Shown here in pieces: positions 29,322 to 37,592 of a DNA stretch of 64,000 bases (position 1 is its first letter; the number at the start of each line of letters is the position of its first letter). The stretch comes from Corynebacterium pseudopelargi (GTDB taxonomy: Bacteria > Actinomycetota > Actinomycetes > Mycobacteriales > Mycobacteriaceae). Made by a program: the position numbers and the translations under genes. The stretch is from positions 1,302,001-1,366,000 of the forward strand of contig NZ_CP033898.1 of the NCBI RefSeq assembly GCF_003814005.1, read 5' to 3'. The notes beneath the pieces were generated by a model. That model saw only the letters and a list, made by a program, of their open reading frames with translations, searched no databases and was not told the origin of the DNA.

Positions 29322-29356
29322 AACACCCGCCTTCCTTAAAGGGGAAGGCGGGTGTT
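29322..29356. terminator. Bidirectional terminator between helD-like gene and usp
   Basis: AACACCCGCCTTCC (29322-29335) pairs perfectly with GGAAGGCGGGTGTT (29343-29356). It lies between two convergent genes and has T-containing flanks on both sides. Confidence 0.85.
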
Positions 29357-29371
29357 ATTGCTTGAACCGGA

Positions 29372-29812
29372 TTAGCTCACGGTGTGCACAATCATCACAT
29401 CGCAGTCGGACTGACGAGCCACATCGGCAGGTACCGAGCCAAGCAGGCGGCCGGTGAGTGAGTTAATGCCGCGGTTACCCACGACGAGCAGGTCGGCGTT
29501 GTTTTCATTCACGATAGCCATGAGCGCCTCAACCGGGGTGCCTGGGCGGATAGCAGTTTCGATCTTCTGGGCACCGGCGCCGCGTGCGTGCTCTGCGGCC
29601 TTGTCCAGGTTCTGCTGAGCTGGGTCATTACCCAGCACCGTTACTGAGTCTTGGCGCAGCGTTTTCGAAGCGTCTTCCTTGCTCTCGTAGTAGGCACAGC
29701 CGACGATCAAGGTGGCGTCGAACGCGGCGGCGATCTTAGCGGCACGCTCCACGGCAAGCATGGAGGATTTGGAGCCGTCGGTGCCAACAACGATGGTGGA
29801 GTAATCGCTCAT
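29372..29812 (-). CDS. Universal stress protein
   Basis: A 146-residue single-domain Usp protein: YSTIVVGTDGSKSSMLAVER at the N-terminus and the ATP-binding loop VVGNRGINSLTGRLLGSVPA near residue 112 (G-2x-G-9x-G-S type). It is a cytoplasmic, probably ATP-binding stress protein of unknown partner. The ATG at 29812 has an AAAGG ribosome site; the longer frame upstream is not conserved in type. It is convergent with the helD-like gene and shares its terminator. Confidence 0.93.
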   Translation of the reverse strand: MSDYSTIVVGTDGSKSSMLAVERAAKIAAAFDATLIVGCAYYESKEDASKTLRQDSVTVLGNDPAQQNLDKAAEHARGAGAQKIETAIRPGTPVEALMAIVNENNADLLVVGNRGINSLTGRLLGSVPADVARQSDCDVMIVHTVS

Positions 29813-29952
29813 GAGAACCTTTCTGAAAGCAATATGTTTATTCAAAGAGCCCTTATAGCTCCGCAATGCTCCAAGTCTAACAACTTCCCGGCCAGGTGCA
29901 CGCCAAGGTGAGTATCAGCGCATCACATGGGCACTGTGTTGGATCTGGCAGA

Positions 29953-32058
29953 TTACATGCCGGCGTCTTCAAGGCCACGCAATTCCTTTTTCAGATCCGC
30001 GATTTCATCACGAAGCCGCCCGGCCAATTCGAACTTCAATTCCCTAGCTGCTGCGGCCATTTCGGCGCTGAGCTGATCAATCAAGGCGCGCACCTGCTCT
30101 GTGGGCATCGCCGATACATCGCGGCGCTGGGCCACCAAGGTATCGCCGCTGGCACTCGGTGCTTCTTCCCCATTGGCTTCTGCCACCTGATCCAAAATAT
30201 CTGCGATCTTCTTCCTCAAAGGCTGAGGATCAATGCCGTGCTCGGTGTTGTAGGCAATCTGCTTTTCGCGTCGGCGCTCCGTTTCATCGATGGCGTATTG
30301 CATCGATTCGGTGACCTTATCGGCATACATGATCACTTCACCCGAGACATTGCGGGCGGCACGACCAATGGTTTGGACCAAGGATCGAGTAGAACGCAAG
30401 AAGCCTTCCTTATCCGCATCCAGGATGGCCACTAGTGATACTTCGGGTAGGTCGAGACCCTCGCGCAGAAGGTTGATGCCCACGAGCACGTCATATTCAC
30501 CCAGGCGCAGTTGGCGCAGCAATTCGACGCGCTGCAGGGTATCGATATCCGAGTGCAGGTAGCGCACCCTGATGCCATTTTCTAGCAGATAATCGGTGAG
30601 ATCCTCGGCCATCTTCTTGGTCAAGGTGGTAACCAGTACGCGTTCCTGCTTGGCGGTGCGTTCGCGGATCTCGTGGATCAGATCGTCGATCTGGCCCTTG
30701 GTGGGGCGCACATCCACCTTGGGATCCAACAAGCCGGTGGGACGAATGACTTGCTCTACGAACTCGCCGCCGGCGGCGGCCATCTCATAGTCGCCGGGCG
30801 TGGCCGAAAGATAGACGGTTTGGCCAACGCGTGCTTCAAATTCCTCCCAGGTTAAAGGACGGTTATCCAGCGCAGATGGTAGGCGGAAGCCAAATTCCAC
30901 CAGGTTGCGCTTGCGCGACATATCGCCTTCGAACATGCCGCCAATCTGTGGCACGGTCACGTGGGACTCATCGATGATGGTGAGAAAATCTTCGGGGAAA
31001 TAATCCAACAGCGTTGCCGGCGCCGTTCCCGCGGGCCTGCCATCGAGGTGGCGAGAGTAGTTCTCAATGCCGGAGCAAAAGCCCACCTGCTCGATCATTT
31101 CCAGGTCATATTCGGTGCGCATGCGAAGCCTTTGGGCTTCGAGCAATTTGCCGCGGTTTTCTAGGTCTTCGAGGCGTTCGGCGAGCTCTTCTTTGATATC
31201 CGCGACGGCTTTTTCCATCCGCTCTGGCCCTGCCACATAGTGGGTGGCCGGGAAAATCCGGATCTCATCTACCTGGCGCACCACGTCGCCTGTGAGCGGG
31301 TGAATGTAGTACAGGGAGTCGATCTCATCGCCAAAGAACTCCACTCTCACGGCGAGTTCTTCATAGGCGGGGATAATGTCTACCACATCGCCTTTCACGC
31401 GGAAGGCGCCTCGGGTAAAGCCCACGTCATTTCGGGCGTATTGGATATCCACTAACAGGCGCAGGAAGCGATCGCGTTCTACTTCTTCGCCTACTTTCAG
31501 CACCACCGAACGGTCCAGGTAGCTCTGCGGGGTGCCCAAGCCGTAGATGCAAGAAACCGAGCTCACTACCACCACATCGCGACGAGAGAGCAGCGAGCTG
31601 GTAGCGCGGTGGCGCAGGCGCTCTACGTCGTCGTTGATGGAAGAGTCTTTTTCAATATAGGTGTCTGTTTGGGCGATATAGGCTTCCGGTTGGTAGTAGT
31701 CGTAATAGCTCACGAAGTACTCAACCGCGTTATTGGGCAGTAATTGGCGCAGCTCATTGGCCAATTGGGCAGCCAGGGTTTTATTGGGCGCCATGACTAA
31801 GGTGGGGCGCTGTTGTTTTTCAATCAGCCACGCAGCCGTTGCGGATTTACCGGTACCGGTGGCACCAAGGAGCACCACGTCGCGTTCGCCTTGGTTGAGG
31901 CGTTGATCCAGCTCGGCAACGGCGGTTGGCTGGTCGCCGGCAGGTTCGTATTCAGACACCACCTCGAATACGCCATCGCTGCGTTCCACTTCCTCTACGG
32001 GGCGGAAATCTTCTAAATCGGCGTTGATTTTTTCGGGGTGCTCAGAAGCAAAAGCCAT
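29953..32058 (-). CDS. uvrB: Excinuclease ABC subunit B
   Basis: A 701-residue helicase-like subunit that verifies damage after UvrA. It has Walker [15 protein letters not shown], the beta-hairpin region [24 protein letters not shown]-box region TIIDESHVT, helicase motifs [13 protein letters not shown] and QTIGRAARN, and a C-terminal UVR motif ([20 protein letters not shown]) that binds UvrC. ATG 32058 (MAFASEHP) matches the family better than the GTG two codons upstream. The GTG overlaps the coaE stop, and the two genes are coupled as in related genomes. Confidence 0.97.
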   Translation of the reverse strand: MAFASEHPEKINADLEDFRPVEEVERSDGVFEVVSEYEPAGDQPTAVAELDQRLNQGERDVVLLGATGTGKSATAAWLIEKQQRPTLVMAPNKTLAAQLANELRQLLPNNAVEYFVSYYDYYQPEAYIAQTDTYIEKDSSINDDVERLRHRATSSLLSRRDVVVVSSVSCIYGLGTPQSYLDRSVVLKVGEEVERDRFLRLLVDIQYARNDVGFTRGAFRVKGDVVDIIPAYEELAVRVEFFGDEIDSLYYIHPLTGDVVRQVDEIRIFPATHYVAGPERMEKAVADIKEELAERLEDLENRGKLLEAQRLRMRTEYDLEMIEQVGFCSGIENYSRHLDGRPAGTAPATLLDYFPEDFLTIIDESHVTVPQIGGMFEGDMSRKRNLVEFGFRLPSALDNRPLTWEEFEARVGQTVYLSATPGDYEMAAAGGEFVEQVIRPTGLLDPKVDVRPTKGQIDDLIHEIRERTAKQERVLVTTLTKKMAEDLTDYLLENGIRVRYLHSDIDTLQRVELLRQLRLGEYDVLVGINLLREGLDLPEVSLVAILDADKEGFLRSTRSLVQTIGRAARNVSGEVIMYADKVTESMQYAIDETERRREKQIAYNTEHGIDPQPLRKKIADILDQVAEANGEEAPSASGDTLVAQRRDVSAMPTEQVRALIDQLSAEMAAAARELKFELAGRLRDEIADLKKELRGLEDAGM

Positions 32059-32063
32059 GGGCA

Positions 32064-32663
32064 CTACTGTACCGCGTGTACATACTCCCAGAGTTTGGCT
32101 ACTTCTGCCTTAAGTGCTTGTTCATCACCTGAGTTATCTACCAGGTAATCGGCGCGGGCGCGGCGCTGCTGATCAGGCATTTGGCGTTCGATGCGAGCCT
32201 TGGCATCGTCTGCTTCTAAGCCGCGGTAGGCAACGAGCCTTCGGATTCGCTCCTGTGCTGGAACATCAACCACGATCACGCGATCGACCAAGGCATCGGA
32301 GTTGGTTTCAAGCAGCAGTGGGTGATCGAGCACCACGATGGCTGTTGCATCCTCGCGATCTGCGGCCTCAAGCAGCGTTTTGATGCGTTTCGCGATAGCC
32401 GGGTGGGTAATGGCGTTGAGCTTCGCGGTGGATGCTTCATCGCGAAAGGCGCGCTGCGCCAATGCTTGGCGCCGTAGGCTTCCATCGCTTTCGATGATGT
32501 CTTGGCCAAAGGCCGCGGCGAGTTCTTCTAGGACGGGACTTCCTGGGGCTACGACGTCTCGGGCGACTTGGTCGGCGTCGATAATATTCGCGCCTCGTTC
32601 GCGCAACATTGTGGCCACCGTGCTTTTGCCGCTACCGATTCCGCCGGTCAGTCCTATCTTCAT
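32064..32663 (-). CDS. coaE: Dephospho-CoA kinase
   Basis: A 199-residue P-loop kinase phosphorylating dephospho-CoA in the last step of CoA synthesis. The Walker A motif [12 protein letters not shown] is at residues 4-15 and the DADQVARD block follows. The ATG at 32663 starts right before this P-loop; the longer frame upstream is not family-like. Mycobacterial CoaE has an extra C-terminal domain; this one is the short form. It precedes uvrB directly. Confidence 0.95.
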   Translation of the reverse strand: MKIGLTGGIGSGKSTVATMLRERGANIIDADQVARDVVAPGSPVLEELAAAFGQDIIESDGSLRRQALAQRAFRDEASTAKLNAITHPAIAKRIKTLLEAADREDATAIVVLDHPLLLETNSDALVDRVIVVDVPAQERIRRLVAYRGLEADDAKARIERQMPDQQRRARADYLVDNSGDEQALKAEVAKLWEYVHAVQ

Positions 32664-32742
32664 AGCTTCGCCATTGTAGCCGAGCCTAAAAGGTAACGCA
32701 CAACACATTGCCAAGCTGGATACACAGGCGTCACAATTCCTA

Positions 32743-32771
32743 TATAAATGAACTTGTCAGACGTCCTACAA
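32743..32771 (+). promoter_or_regulatory. Promoter and GntR-type operator of the sialic-acid module
   Basis: A TATAAA -10 element (32743-32748) is followed at once by the imperfect palindrome TTGTCAGACGTCCTACAA (32754-32771): TTGT/ACAA outer arms and a GACGTC centre. The position over the transcription start fits a repressor site, and the shape fits FadR-subfamily GntR proteins such as sialic-acid NanR regulators. No such regulator is in the window, so control in trans is inferred. No good -35 element was found. Confidence 0.55.
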
Positions 32772-32797
32772 CGCTTCTTGGATGCGGAGGAACCCCG

Positions 32798-35098
32798 GTG
32801 AGCACACTTTCACCCTCATTGCATGTTGATGCACCACTACCCCAAGCAATTGATGCCTCAGCACTACAGTCCCTAGCCCATTGCAGCCACGGCACCCTTT
32901 TGCTGCACTTCAGCTCCACCATCGACGGCACCCTCCTGCGTATCGACGGCGCCCGTGGCCACATCGAATTAAGCATTGCAGGCGGCAGGATTGACGGCGC
33001 GGTGAGCGTCGACAAGCAAGAACGCCACATCGACGCCGAAGACACCCTCGGAATTGACGACGGCAAACCCCACACCCTAGGCCTAGTAGCCAGCGAGGAA
33101 GGCCTCGCGCTCTACCTCGACGGCTACGCGGCATTTCACACCACACCGATTGGCTGGTTTGAGCAGCTCGAGGTGCAACGCATCGCCACTGATCCAGCCG
33201 GCATCATGCAGGTCCACGCACTCGACATCTTTGATGAGGCCCTGCAGGCCCCGCAGATGGTGGCCAAAGCCCACGCCGCAGCGCCGTTTGTAGAATTCGC
33301 CGCCTCTCATCTTTCCGATCGCGACGCACAACGTTGCTCAGCCCTGCACTCCGGTGCCTGGCGCGCACGCTTTCGCTCCCGTGGCCTCGGCCAAGGCGGC
33401 ACCATCATCCAAGCAGGTGGCGAGCACGGCACCCTCACCCTCGAGCTGATTGATGGCGGCCTGCGCTATAGCGCAACAGATCACGCCACCACGCTGGCAA
33501 GCGTTGAGGCCCCCGGCCACTGGGACGATGGCGAATGGCACGATGTGGTCTTAGTTTCCGGCCGCGGCGCCTTGGTGCTGTATGTGGATGGCTACCAGGT
33601 GGCACTGGCCCCTGGCGCCTGCTTCTTTGCCGATGTCGCTCCCATCAAGGCCGTGACCGTGGGCATGAACCTCGAACAATCGCGGCTATTTGGCGAAGCC
33701 CAAACCGCGGCTATTTTCGACGCAGTGCTCAGCGACGCCCAGGTCAAGCGCCTGGCAGGAGTAAGCCCCATCGAAACCAGGGCATTATTTGATACTGGAT
33801 TTCATGGATCCAAAAGCTACCGCATTCCATCACTGCTCCGGCTCGCATCGGGCGTGATTCTTGCGGGAGCAGACCGCAGAGTCAGCATCGCCAACGACAG
33901 CCCAAACGATATCGACTTCGTGTTGCGCCGCAGCCTCGACGATGGCCAGACCTGGGAGCCGATGCAAACGCTGATCGAATACCCCGGCGAAGGCCGCAAG
34001 GGCGCCAGCGTGATCGACTCCGTACTGGTACAAGATCGTGAAAGCGGCAAGGTGATCGTGCTGATCGACCACTTCCCCGGCGGCATTGGTCAACCAAACT
34101 GCGAAGTAGGCACCGGTTTTGATGATCAACAGCGCATGCTGCTGCATAACCGCCAGGGTGAGCAATTCGCGCTCAGCACCGATGGCAGCGTGGTCACCCT
34201 CGATGGCCAGAGCACCGAATACCGCGTTGATGCCAAAGGCAACGTGTATCAAAGCGACCAACCCGCAGGCAATATCTACCTCGCCTATGGCGTCGACCCC
34301 AACGAGAGCCTGTTTAGCCACCGCAGCGCCTATGTACAGATGATCACCAGCGATGACGACGGCGAAACGTGGAGCGATCCGGTGGATATCACCGCAGACA
34401 TCAAAGCACCATGGATGCGCTTTATTGGTACCTCCCCTGGCAACGGCATCCAACTGCGCCACGGCGAACACGCAGGAAGGATCCTCGTGCCCGCCTACTA
34501 CAACCACGAAGAAGGCAAGACCTTTTCCTGCTGTGCGCTCTATAGCGATGATCTCGGATCCACCTGGCACCGAGGCGCCTCGCCCAATGATGGCCGAGAG
34601 CTTTTTGGCGCCACCCTCGACTCGCGCGCCCTGGAAGATGACCGCGGCTCCTTGCACGAATCCGTCCTGGTAGAAGATTCCCAAGGCCGTGTGCATGTGT
34701 ACATGCGCAATCAGCACCCCTCCGGGCGCGTCGGCCATGCCGTGTCCACCGATGGCGGTGCCACCTTCGGCGAAGTGGATTACCACCCCGAGCTCACAGA
34801 GATCTTCTCTCAGCCCAATGCCATTGAAGTTGAAGTAGCAGGCAAGCCCGCAGTGGTGTTTGCCAACGCCTCCCAAATGCTGCCCTTCCGCGGCTGCGGG
34901 GTGCTGCGCCTGAGCTTCGATGAAGGCCGCACTTGGCCACACAACCGCGTATTCCAGCCCCGGCACTACGTGTATCAGTGCATGACACAACTGGCCAATG
35001 GCGATATCGGGCTGTTGTGGGAACGCGAAACCCAAGGCCTGTTTTTCAGCCGAATCCCTCTTTCTTGGCTGCTGGCTTCTCGCCAAACCTCGAGCTAA
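32798..35098 (+). CDS. Exo-alpha-sialidase (GH33) without signal peptide
   Basis: A 766-residue sialidase. The GTG start has GGAGGA seven bases upstream. Residues 20-170 and 190-320 look like two LamG/concanavalin-like domains (each ends in a LALYLDGY or LVLYVDGY strand). The GH33 propeller follows: R342 in YRIP, five Asp boxes (first SLDDGQTW, 379-386; later SDDDGETW, SDDLGSTW, STDGGATF, SFDEGRTW), an Asp cluster at 366-371, E621 in HESV and Y726 in YVYQ. The region after HNRQGEQ resembles the NanA/NanB insertion of streptococci. It has no signal peptide, membrane anchor or LPXTG, so it is predicted cytoplasmic. It leads nanT and the DUF4862 gene. Confidence 0.88.
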   Translation: MSTLSPSLHVDAPLPQAIDASALQSLAHCSHGTLLLHFSSTIDGTLLRIDGARGHIELSIAGGRIDGAVSVDKQERHIDAEDTLGIDDGKPHTLGLVASEEGLALYLDGYAAFHTTPIGWFEQLEVQRIATDPAGIMQVHALDIFDEALQAPQMVAKAHAAAPFVEFAASHLSDRDAQRCSALHSGAWRARFRSRGLGQGGTIIQAGGEHGTLTLELIDGGLRYSATDHATTLASVEAPGHWDDGEWHDVVLVSGRGALVLYVDGYQVALAPGACFFADVAPIKAVTVGMNLEQSRLFGEAQTAAIFDAVLSDAQVKRLAGVSPIETRALFDTGFHGSKSYRIPSLLRLASGVILAGADRRVSIANDSPNDIDFVLRRSLDDGQTWEPMQTLIEYPGEGRKGASVIDSVLVQDRESGKVIVLIDHFPGGIGQPNCEVGTGFDDQQRMLLHNRQGEQFALSTDGSVVTLDGQSTEYRVDAKGNVYQSDQPAGNIYLAYGVDPNESLFSHRSAYVQMITSDDDGETWSDPVDITADIKAPWMRFIGTSPGNGIQLRHGEHAGRILVPAYYNHEEGKTFSCCALYSDDLGSTWHRGASPNDGRELFGATLDSRALEDDRGSLHESVLVEDSQGRVHVYMRNQHPSGRVGHAVSTDGGATFGEVDYHPELTEIFSQPNAIEVEVAGKPAVVFANASQMLPFRGCGVLRLSFDEGRTWPHNRVFQPRHYVYQCMTQLANGDIGLLWERETQGLFFSRIPLSWLLASRQTSS

Positions 35099-35156
35099 GC
35101 CTGCTTTTGGCTCAGCGCACTCTCTACCCCTTGAATAAGCAAAAGGAAACCATGCA

Positions 35157-36635
35157 ATGAATGCGAACCGGGCAGTACCTACTGCCACTGCCCAACTCCC
35201 CTGGTATAAGCAGCTCAGCAAAGAAAAATGGAAGGCGTTTTTTGCCGCCTGGCTCGGCGTCTTGCTCGATGGCTACGACTTCGTGCTCATCTCCTTTGCC
35301 CTTCCGGCGATCCGCGATGCCTTCGGCTTAAGCCTGGTGCAATCAGCAGCCCTCGTCTCTGCTGCCTTCATCTCCCGCTGGCTTGGCGGCCTCGTGTTGG
35401 GTGCGATGGCAGACAAGATGGGCCGCAAACCCGCCATGGTGGCCTCCATCATCCTCTTTGCAGCAGGATCTATCCTCATGGCATTTTCGCCGGGGTTCTG
35501 GCTGCTATTTATCTGCCGTCTCGTCATCGGCTTTGCCATGGCCGGCGAGTACTCCTCCTCGGCCACCTACATCATCGAATCCTGGCCGAAACACATGCGC
35601 AATAAAGCCTCGGGCTTTTTGCTCTCCGGTTTCGCCTTCGGCGTGATTCTGGCAGCGCAGGTAGATAAATACCTGGTGGCTTGGGTAGAAAGCTGGCACC
35701 CAGGCTGGGGTTGGCGTGCGCTCTTCCTCACCGGCATCGTGCCCATCGTGGTGGCCATCTATATGCGCCGTTCTCTGCCTGAGGCTGAGGATTGGGAGCA
35801 GCGCCAACAGTCTTCCGACACCAAACACGATATGCTCGCAGTCCTCTTCGGCGGTTCGCGTCGCGTACTCAACTTGGTACTCGTGGTGCTCGCCGCGCTG
35901 TTCTTGTTGTTGATCTTCTCGCGCCTGGTCGGTCCTGCGGTGATCGTGCCGCTAAGTGTGGTCTGCGCAGGCATCTTCATCTTCTTCGTCTACCAATTCG
36001 ATCCGAAGCGTTGGGTCATTGGTGTTGCGATCATGGTGACGATCTTCGCCTCCTTCATGTACACCTGGCCTATCCAAGGACTTCTGCCCACCTACCTCAA
36101 AGACGTAGGCATGGATCCCAACACCGTGGCCAACGTGATCACCTTCGCAGGCTTTGGTAACGCCTTGGGCTATATCATTGCCGGTTTTGCCGGCGACCGT
36201 TTTGGTATGCGCCGGTGGTATGCCATCTCCATCATCATCTCTCAAACCATCGTCTTCCCGCTGTTTATGCAAAACGGCGAGCTGGTAGCACTGGTTGCCA
36301 TCTTGCTCTTTGTCAATCAGATGTTCGGCCAGGGCATTTCGGGCCTTTTGCCCAAGTGGGTGGCCTCCTACTTCCCCATCGAACGACGCGCCGCAGGCCT
36401 GGGCTTTTGCTATAACGTTGGCGCCTTAGGCGGTGCCGTAGGCCCCGTACTCGGTGCCGCGCTGGCTGGCAGTTCCCTTGGTTTTGGTGGCGCCTTGGCC
36501 GTGCTTTCCGTGGGCTTCGCTGGCATCGTGGTGCTTTCCATTGGCCTGAACTTGCCTCGGATGCTGCAAAAGCTTGTCGACGCCTCCGCTGTTCGCCCCG
36601 AAGACGGCAATGACGAGATCATCGCGAAAGCATAG
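35157..36635 (+). CDS. NanT-type MFS sialic acid transporter
   Basis: A 492-residue major facilitator, similar to NanT of the sialate:H+ symporter family. The first helix holds LGVLLDGYDFVLISFALP, with the family's D-G-Y/F-D motif, and the loop 2-3 motif is MADKMGRKPAM. Two extra hydrophobic segments lie in the central region (LVLVVLAALFLLLIF and VIVPLSVVCAGIFIFFVYQF), the hallmark of 14-helix NanT proteins. It starts 58 bases after the sialidase and ends 13 bases before the DUF4862 gene, so the three are one operon. Substrate could be free sialic acid or a sialoside; the cytoplasmic sialidase argues for the latter. Confidence 0.82.
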   Translation: MNANRAVPTATAQLPWYKQLSKEKWKAFFAAWLGVLLDGYDFVLISFALPAIRDAFGLSLVQSAALVSAAFISRWLGGLVLGAMADKMGRKPAMVASIILFAAGSILMAFSPGFWLLFICRLVIGFAMAGEYSSSATYIIESWPKHMRNKASGFLLSGFAFGVILAAQVDKYLVAWVESWHPGWGWRALFLTGIVPIVVAIYMRRSLPEAEDWEQRQQSSDTKHDMLAVLFGGSRRVLNLVLVVLAALFLLLIFSRLVGPAVIVPLSVVCAGIFIFFVYQFDPKRWVIGVAIMVTIFASFMYTWPIQGLLPTYLKDVGMDPNTVANVITFAGFGNALGYIIAGFAGDRFGMRRWYAISIIISQTIVFPLFMQNGELVALVAILLFVNQMFGQGISGLLPKWVASYFPIERRAAGLGFCYNVGALGGAVGPVLGAALAGSSLGFGGALAVLSVGFAGIVVLSIGLNLPRMLQKLVDASAVRPEDGNDEIIAKA

Positions 36636-36648
36636 GAAGTGCATCAAC

Positions 36649-37530
36649 ATGTCGTACTTTGTTGTAGGAGCGTATGCCTCCCAACCACCCGAGCTTGATG
36701 CGCAGCGTCGCTACTATGACCTGCTGGCTGAAACCGGCTGGGTGGATGGACTCGAGGTGCCGTATCCAGGCCAGATGCACGAGAGTTTCCTCGGCTCCTT
36801 GTTAGAGGGGCGTTTCCAGCACAGCGTGCTCACCGCAATACCTGGCACCATGGTCAATGTGTGGGATGATCCCGATTTCGGTCTTGGATCTCCCACTGCC
36901 GCCGGCAGGGCCAAGGCCATGGAGTTTTGTGCCCAGCTTCGCAATTCCCTTGAGGCGATGCACCGCGAGCATGGCCATATCTTCGACTGGGTGGCGCTGC
37001 ATTCTGCGCCGAGCAATCGCTCTACTGCCGAGGATTTCCATGCATCACTTGAACAACTGCTCACCTGGGATTGGTGTGGTGCCAAGATCGTGATTGAGCA
37101 TTGCGATGAACGATCTGATGAGCATGAAGCAGAAAAGGGCTTCTTATTGCTCGAAGAGGAATTGGCCATTGCCCAAGAGCTCGGCCTACATTGCTCCTTG
37201 AACTGGGGGCGCTCCGCGGTAGGTTCCCGCGGTGATATCCGGCCTCAACAGCACGTTGCCCAGGCCAAAGCAAGCGGCGTGCTTGCCGGAGTGATCTTTT
37301 CTGGGGCCTCCCCGCAGGCCACGCAATACGGCCCGGCTTGGATTGATGGGCACTTACCTTTAAGCCTTGATGAGCCCGCCTCGTTGATGACGCCCGAACA
37401 GGTAGCGCAATCCTGCGCGCTTGCCGGCGATGTGGATTATTTAGGCGCTAAATGTTGTGTGCCCAAGGATGCCAGCCTTGAGCAACGCTTGGGCATGATC
37501 GAACGCATTTATCGGTGCTGCCAGGCCTAA
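36649..37530 (+). CDS. DUF4862-family protein
   Basis: A 293-residue soluble protein matching the DUF4862 pattern (VVGAYASQPPELDAQRRYYD at the start, then GLEVPYPGQMH). Acidic and histidine clusters such as IVIEHCDERSDEHEAEKG and the alternating hydrophobic/charged layout suggest a TIM-barrel of the xylose-isomerase type, which is inference. It is the last gene of the sialidase-nanT operon, so a role in handling a sialic-acid derivative or released glycan is likely. The ATG at 36649 lies 13 bases after nanT. No catalytic function is known to me. Confidence 0.75.
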   Translation: MSYFVVGAYASQPPELDAQRRYYDLLAETGWVDGLEVPYPGQMHESFLGSLLEGRFQHSVLTAIPGTMVNVWDDPDFGLGSPTAAGRAKAMEFCAQLRNSLEAMHREHGHIFDWVALHSAPSNRSTAEDFHASLEQLLTWDWCGAKIVIEHCDERSDEHEAEKGFLLLEEELAIAQELGLHCSLNWGRSAVGSRGDIRPQQHVAQAKASGVLAGVIFSGASPQATQYGPAWIDGHLPLSLDEPASLMTPEQVAQSCALAGDVDYLGAKCCVPKDASLEQRLGMIERIYRCCQA

Positions 37531-37539
37531 TACATGGCA

Positions 37540-37584
37540 AATGCCGTTGCCCCTTTGATCGGGGCAACGGCATTATTTTTTTTG
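37540..37584 (+). terminator. Terminator of the sialic-acid module
   Basis: AATGCCGTTGCCCC (37540-37553) pairs perfectly with GGGGCAACGGCATT (37561-37574), followed by ATTTTTTTTT. It lies ten bases after the DUF4862 stop and just before the convergent ptsG end. Confidence 0.95.
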
Positions 37585-37592
37585 CTGTGCGC

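Noticed and set aside
33830..35221. 463-codon minus-strand ORF opposite the sialidase
   Set aside because: Shadow frame; the plus-strand GH33 motifs are intact in order.
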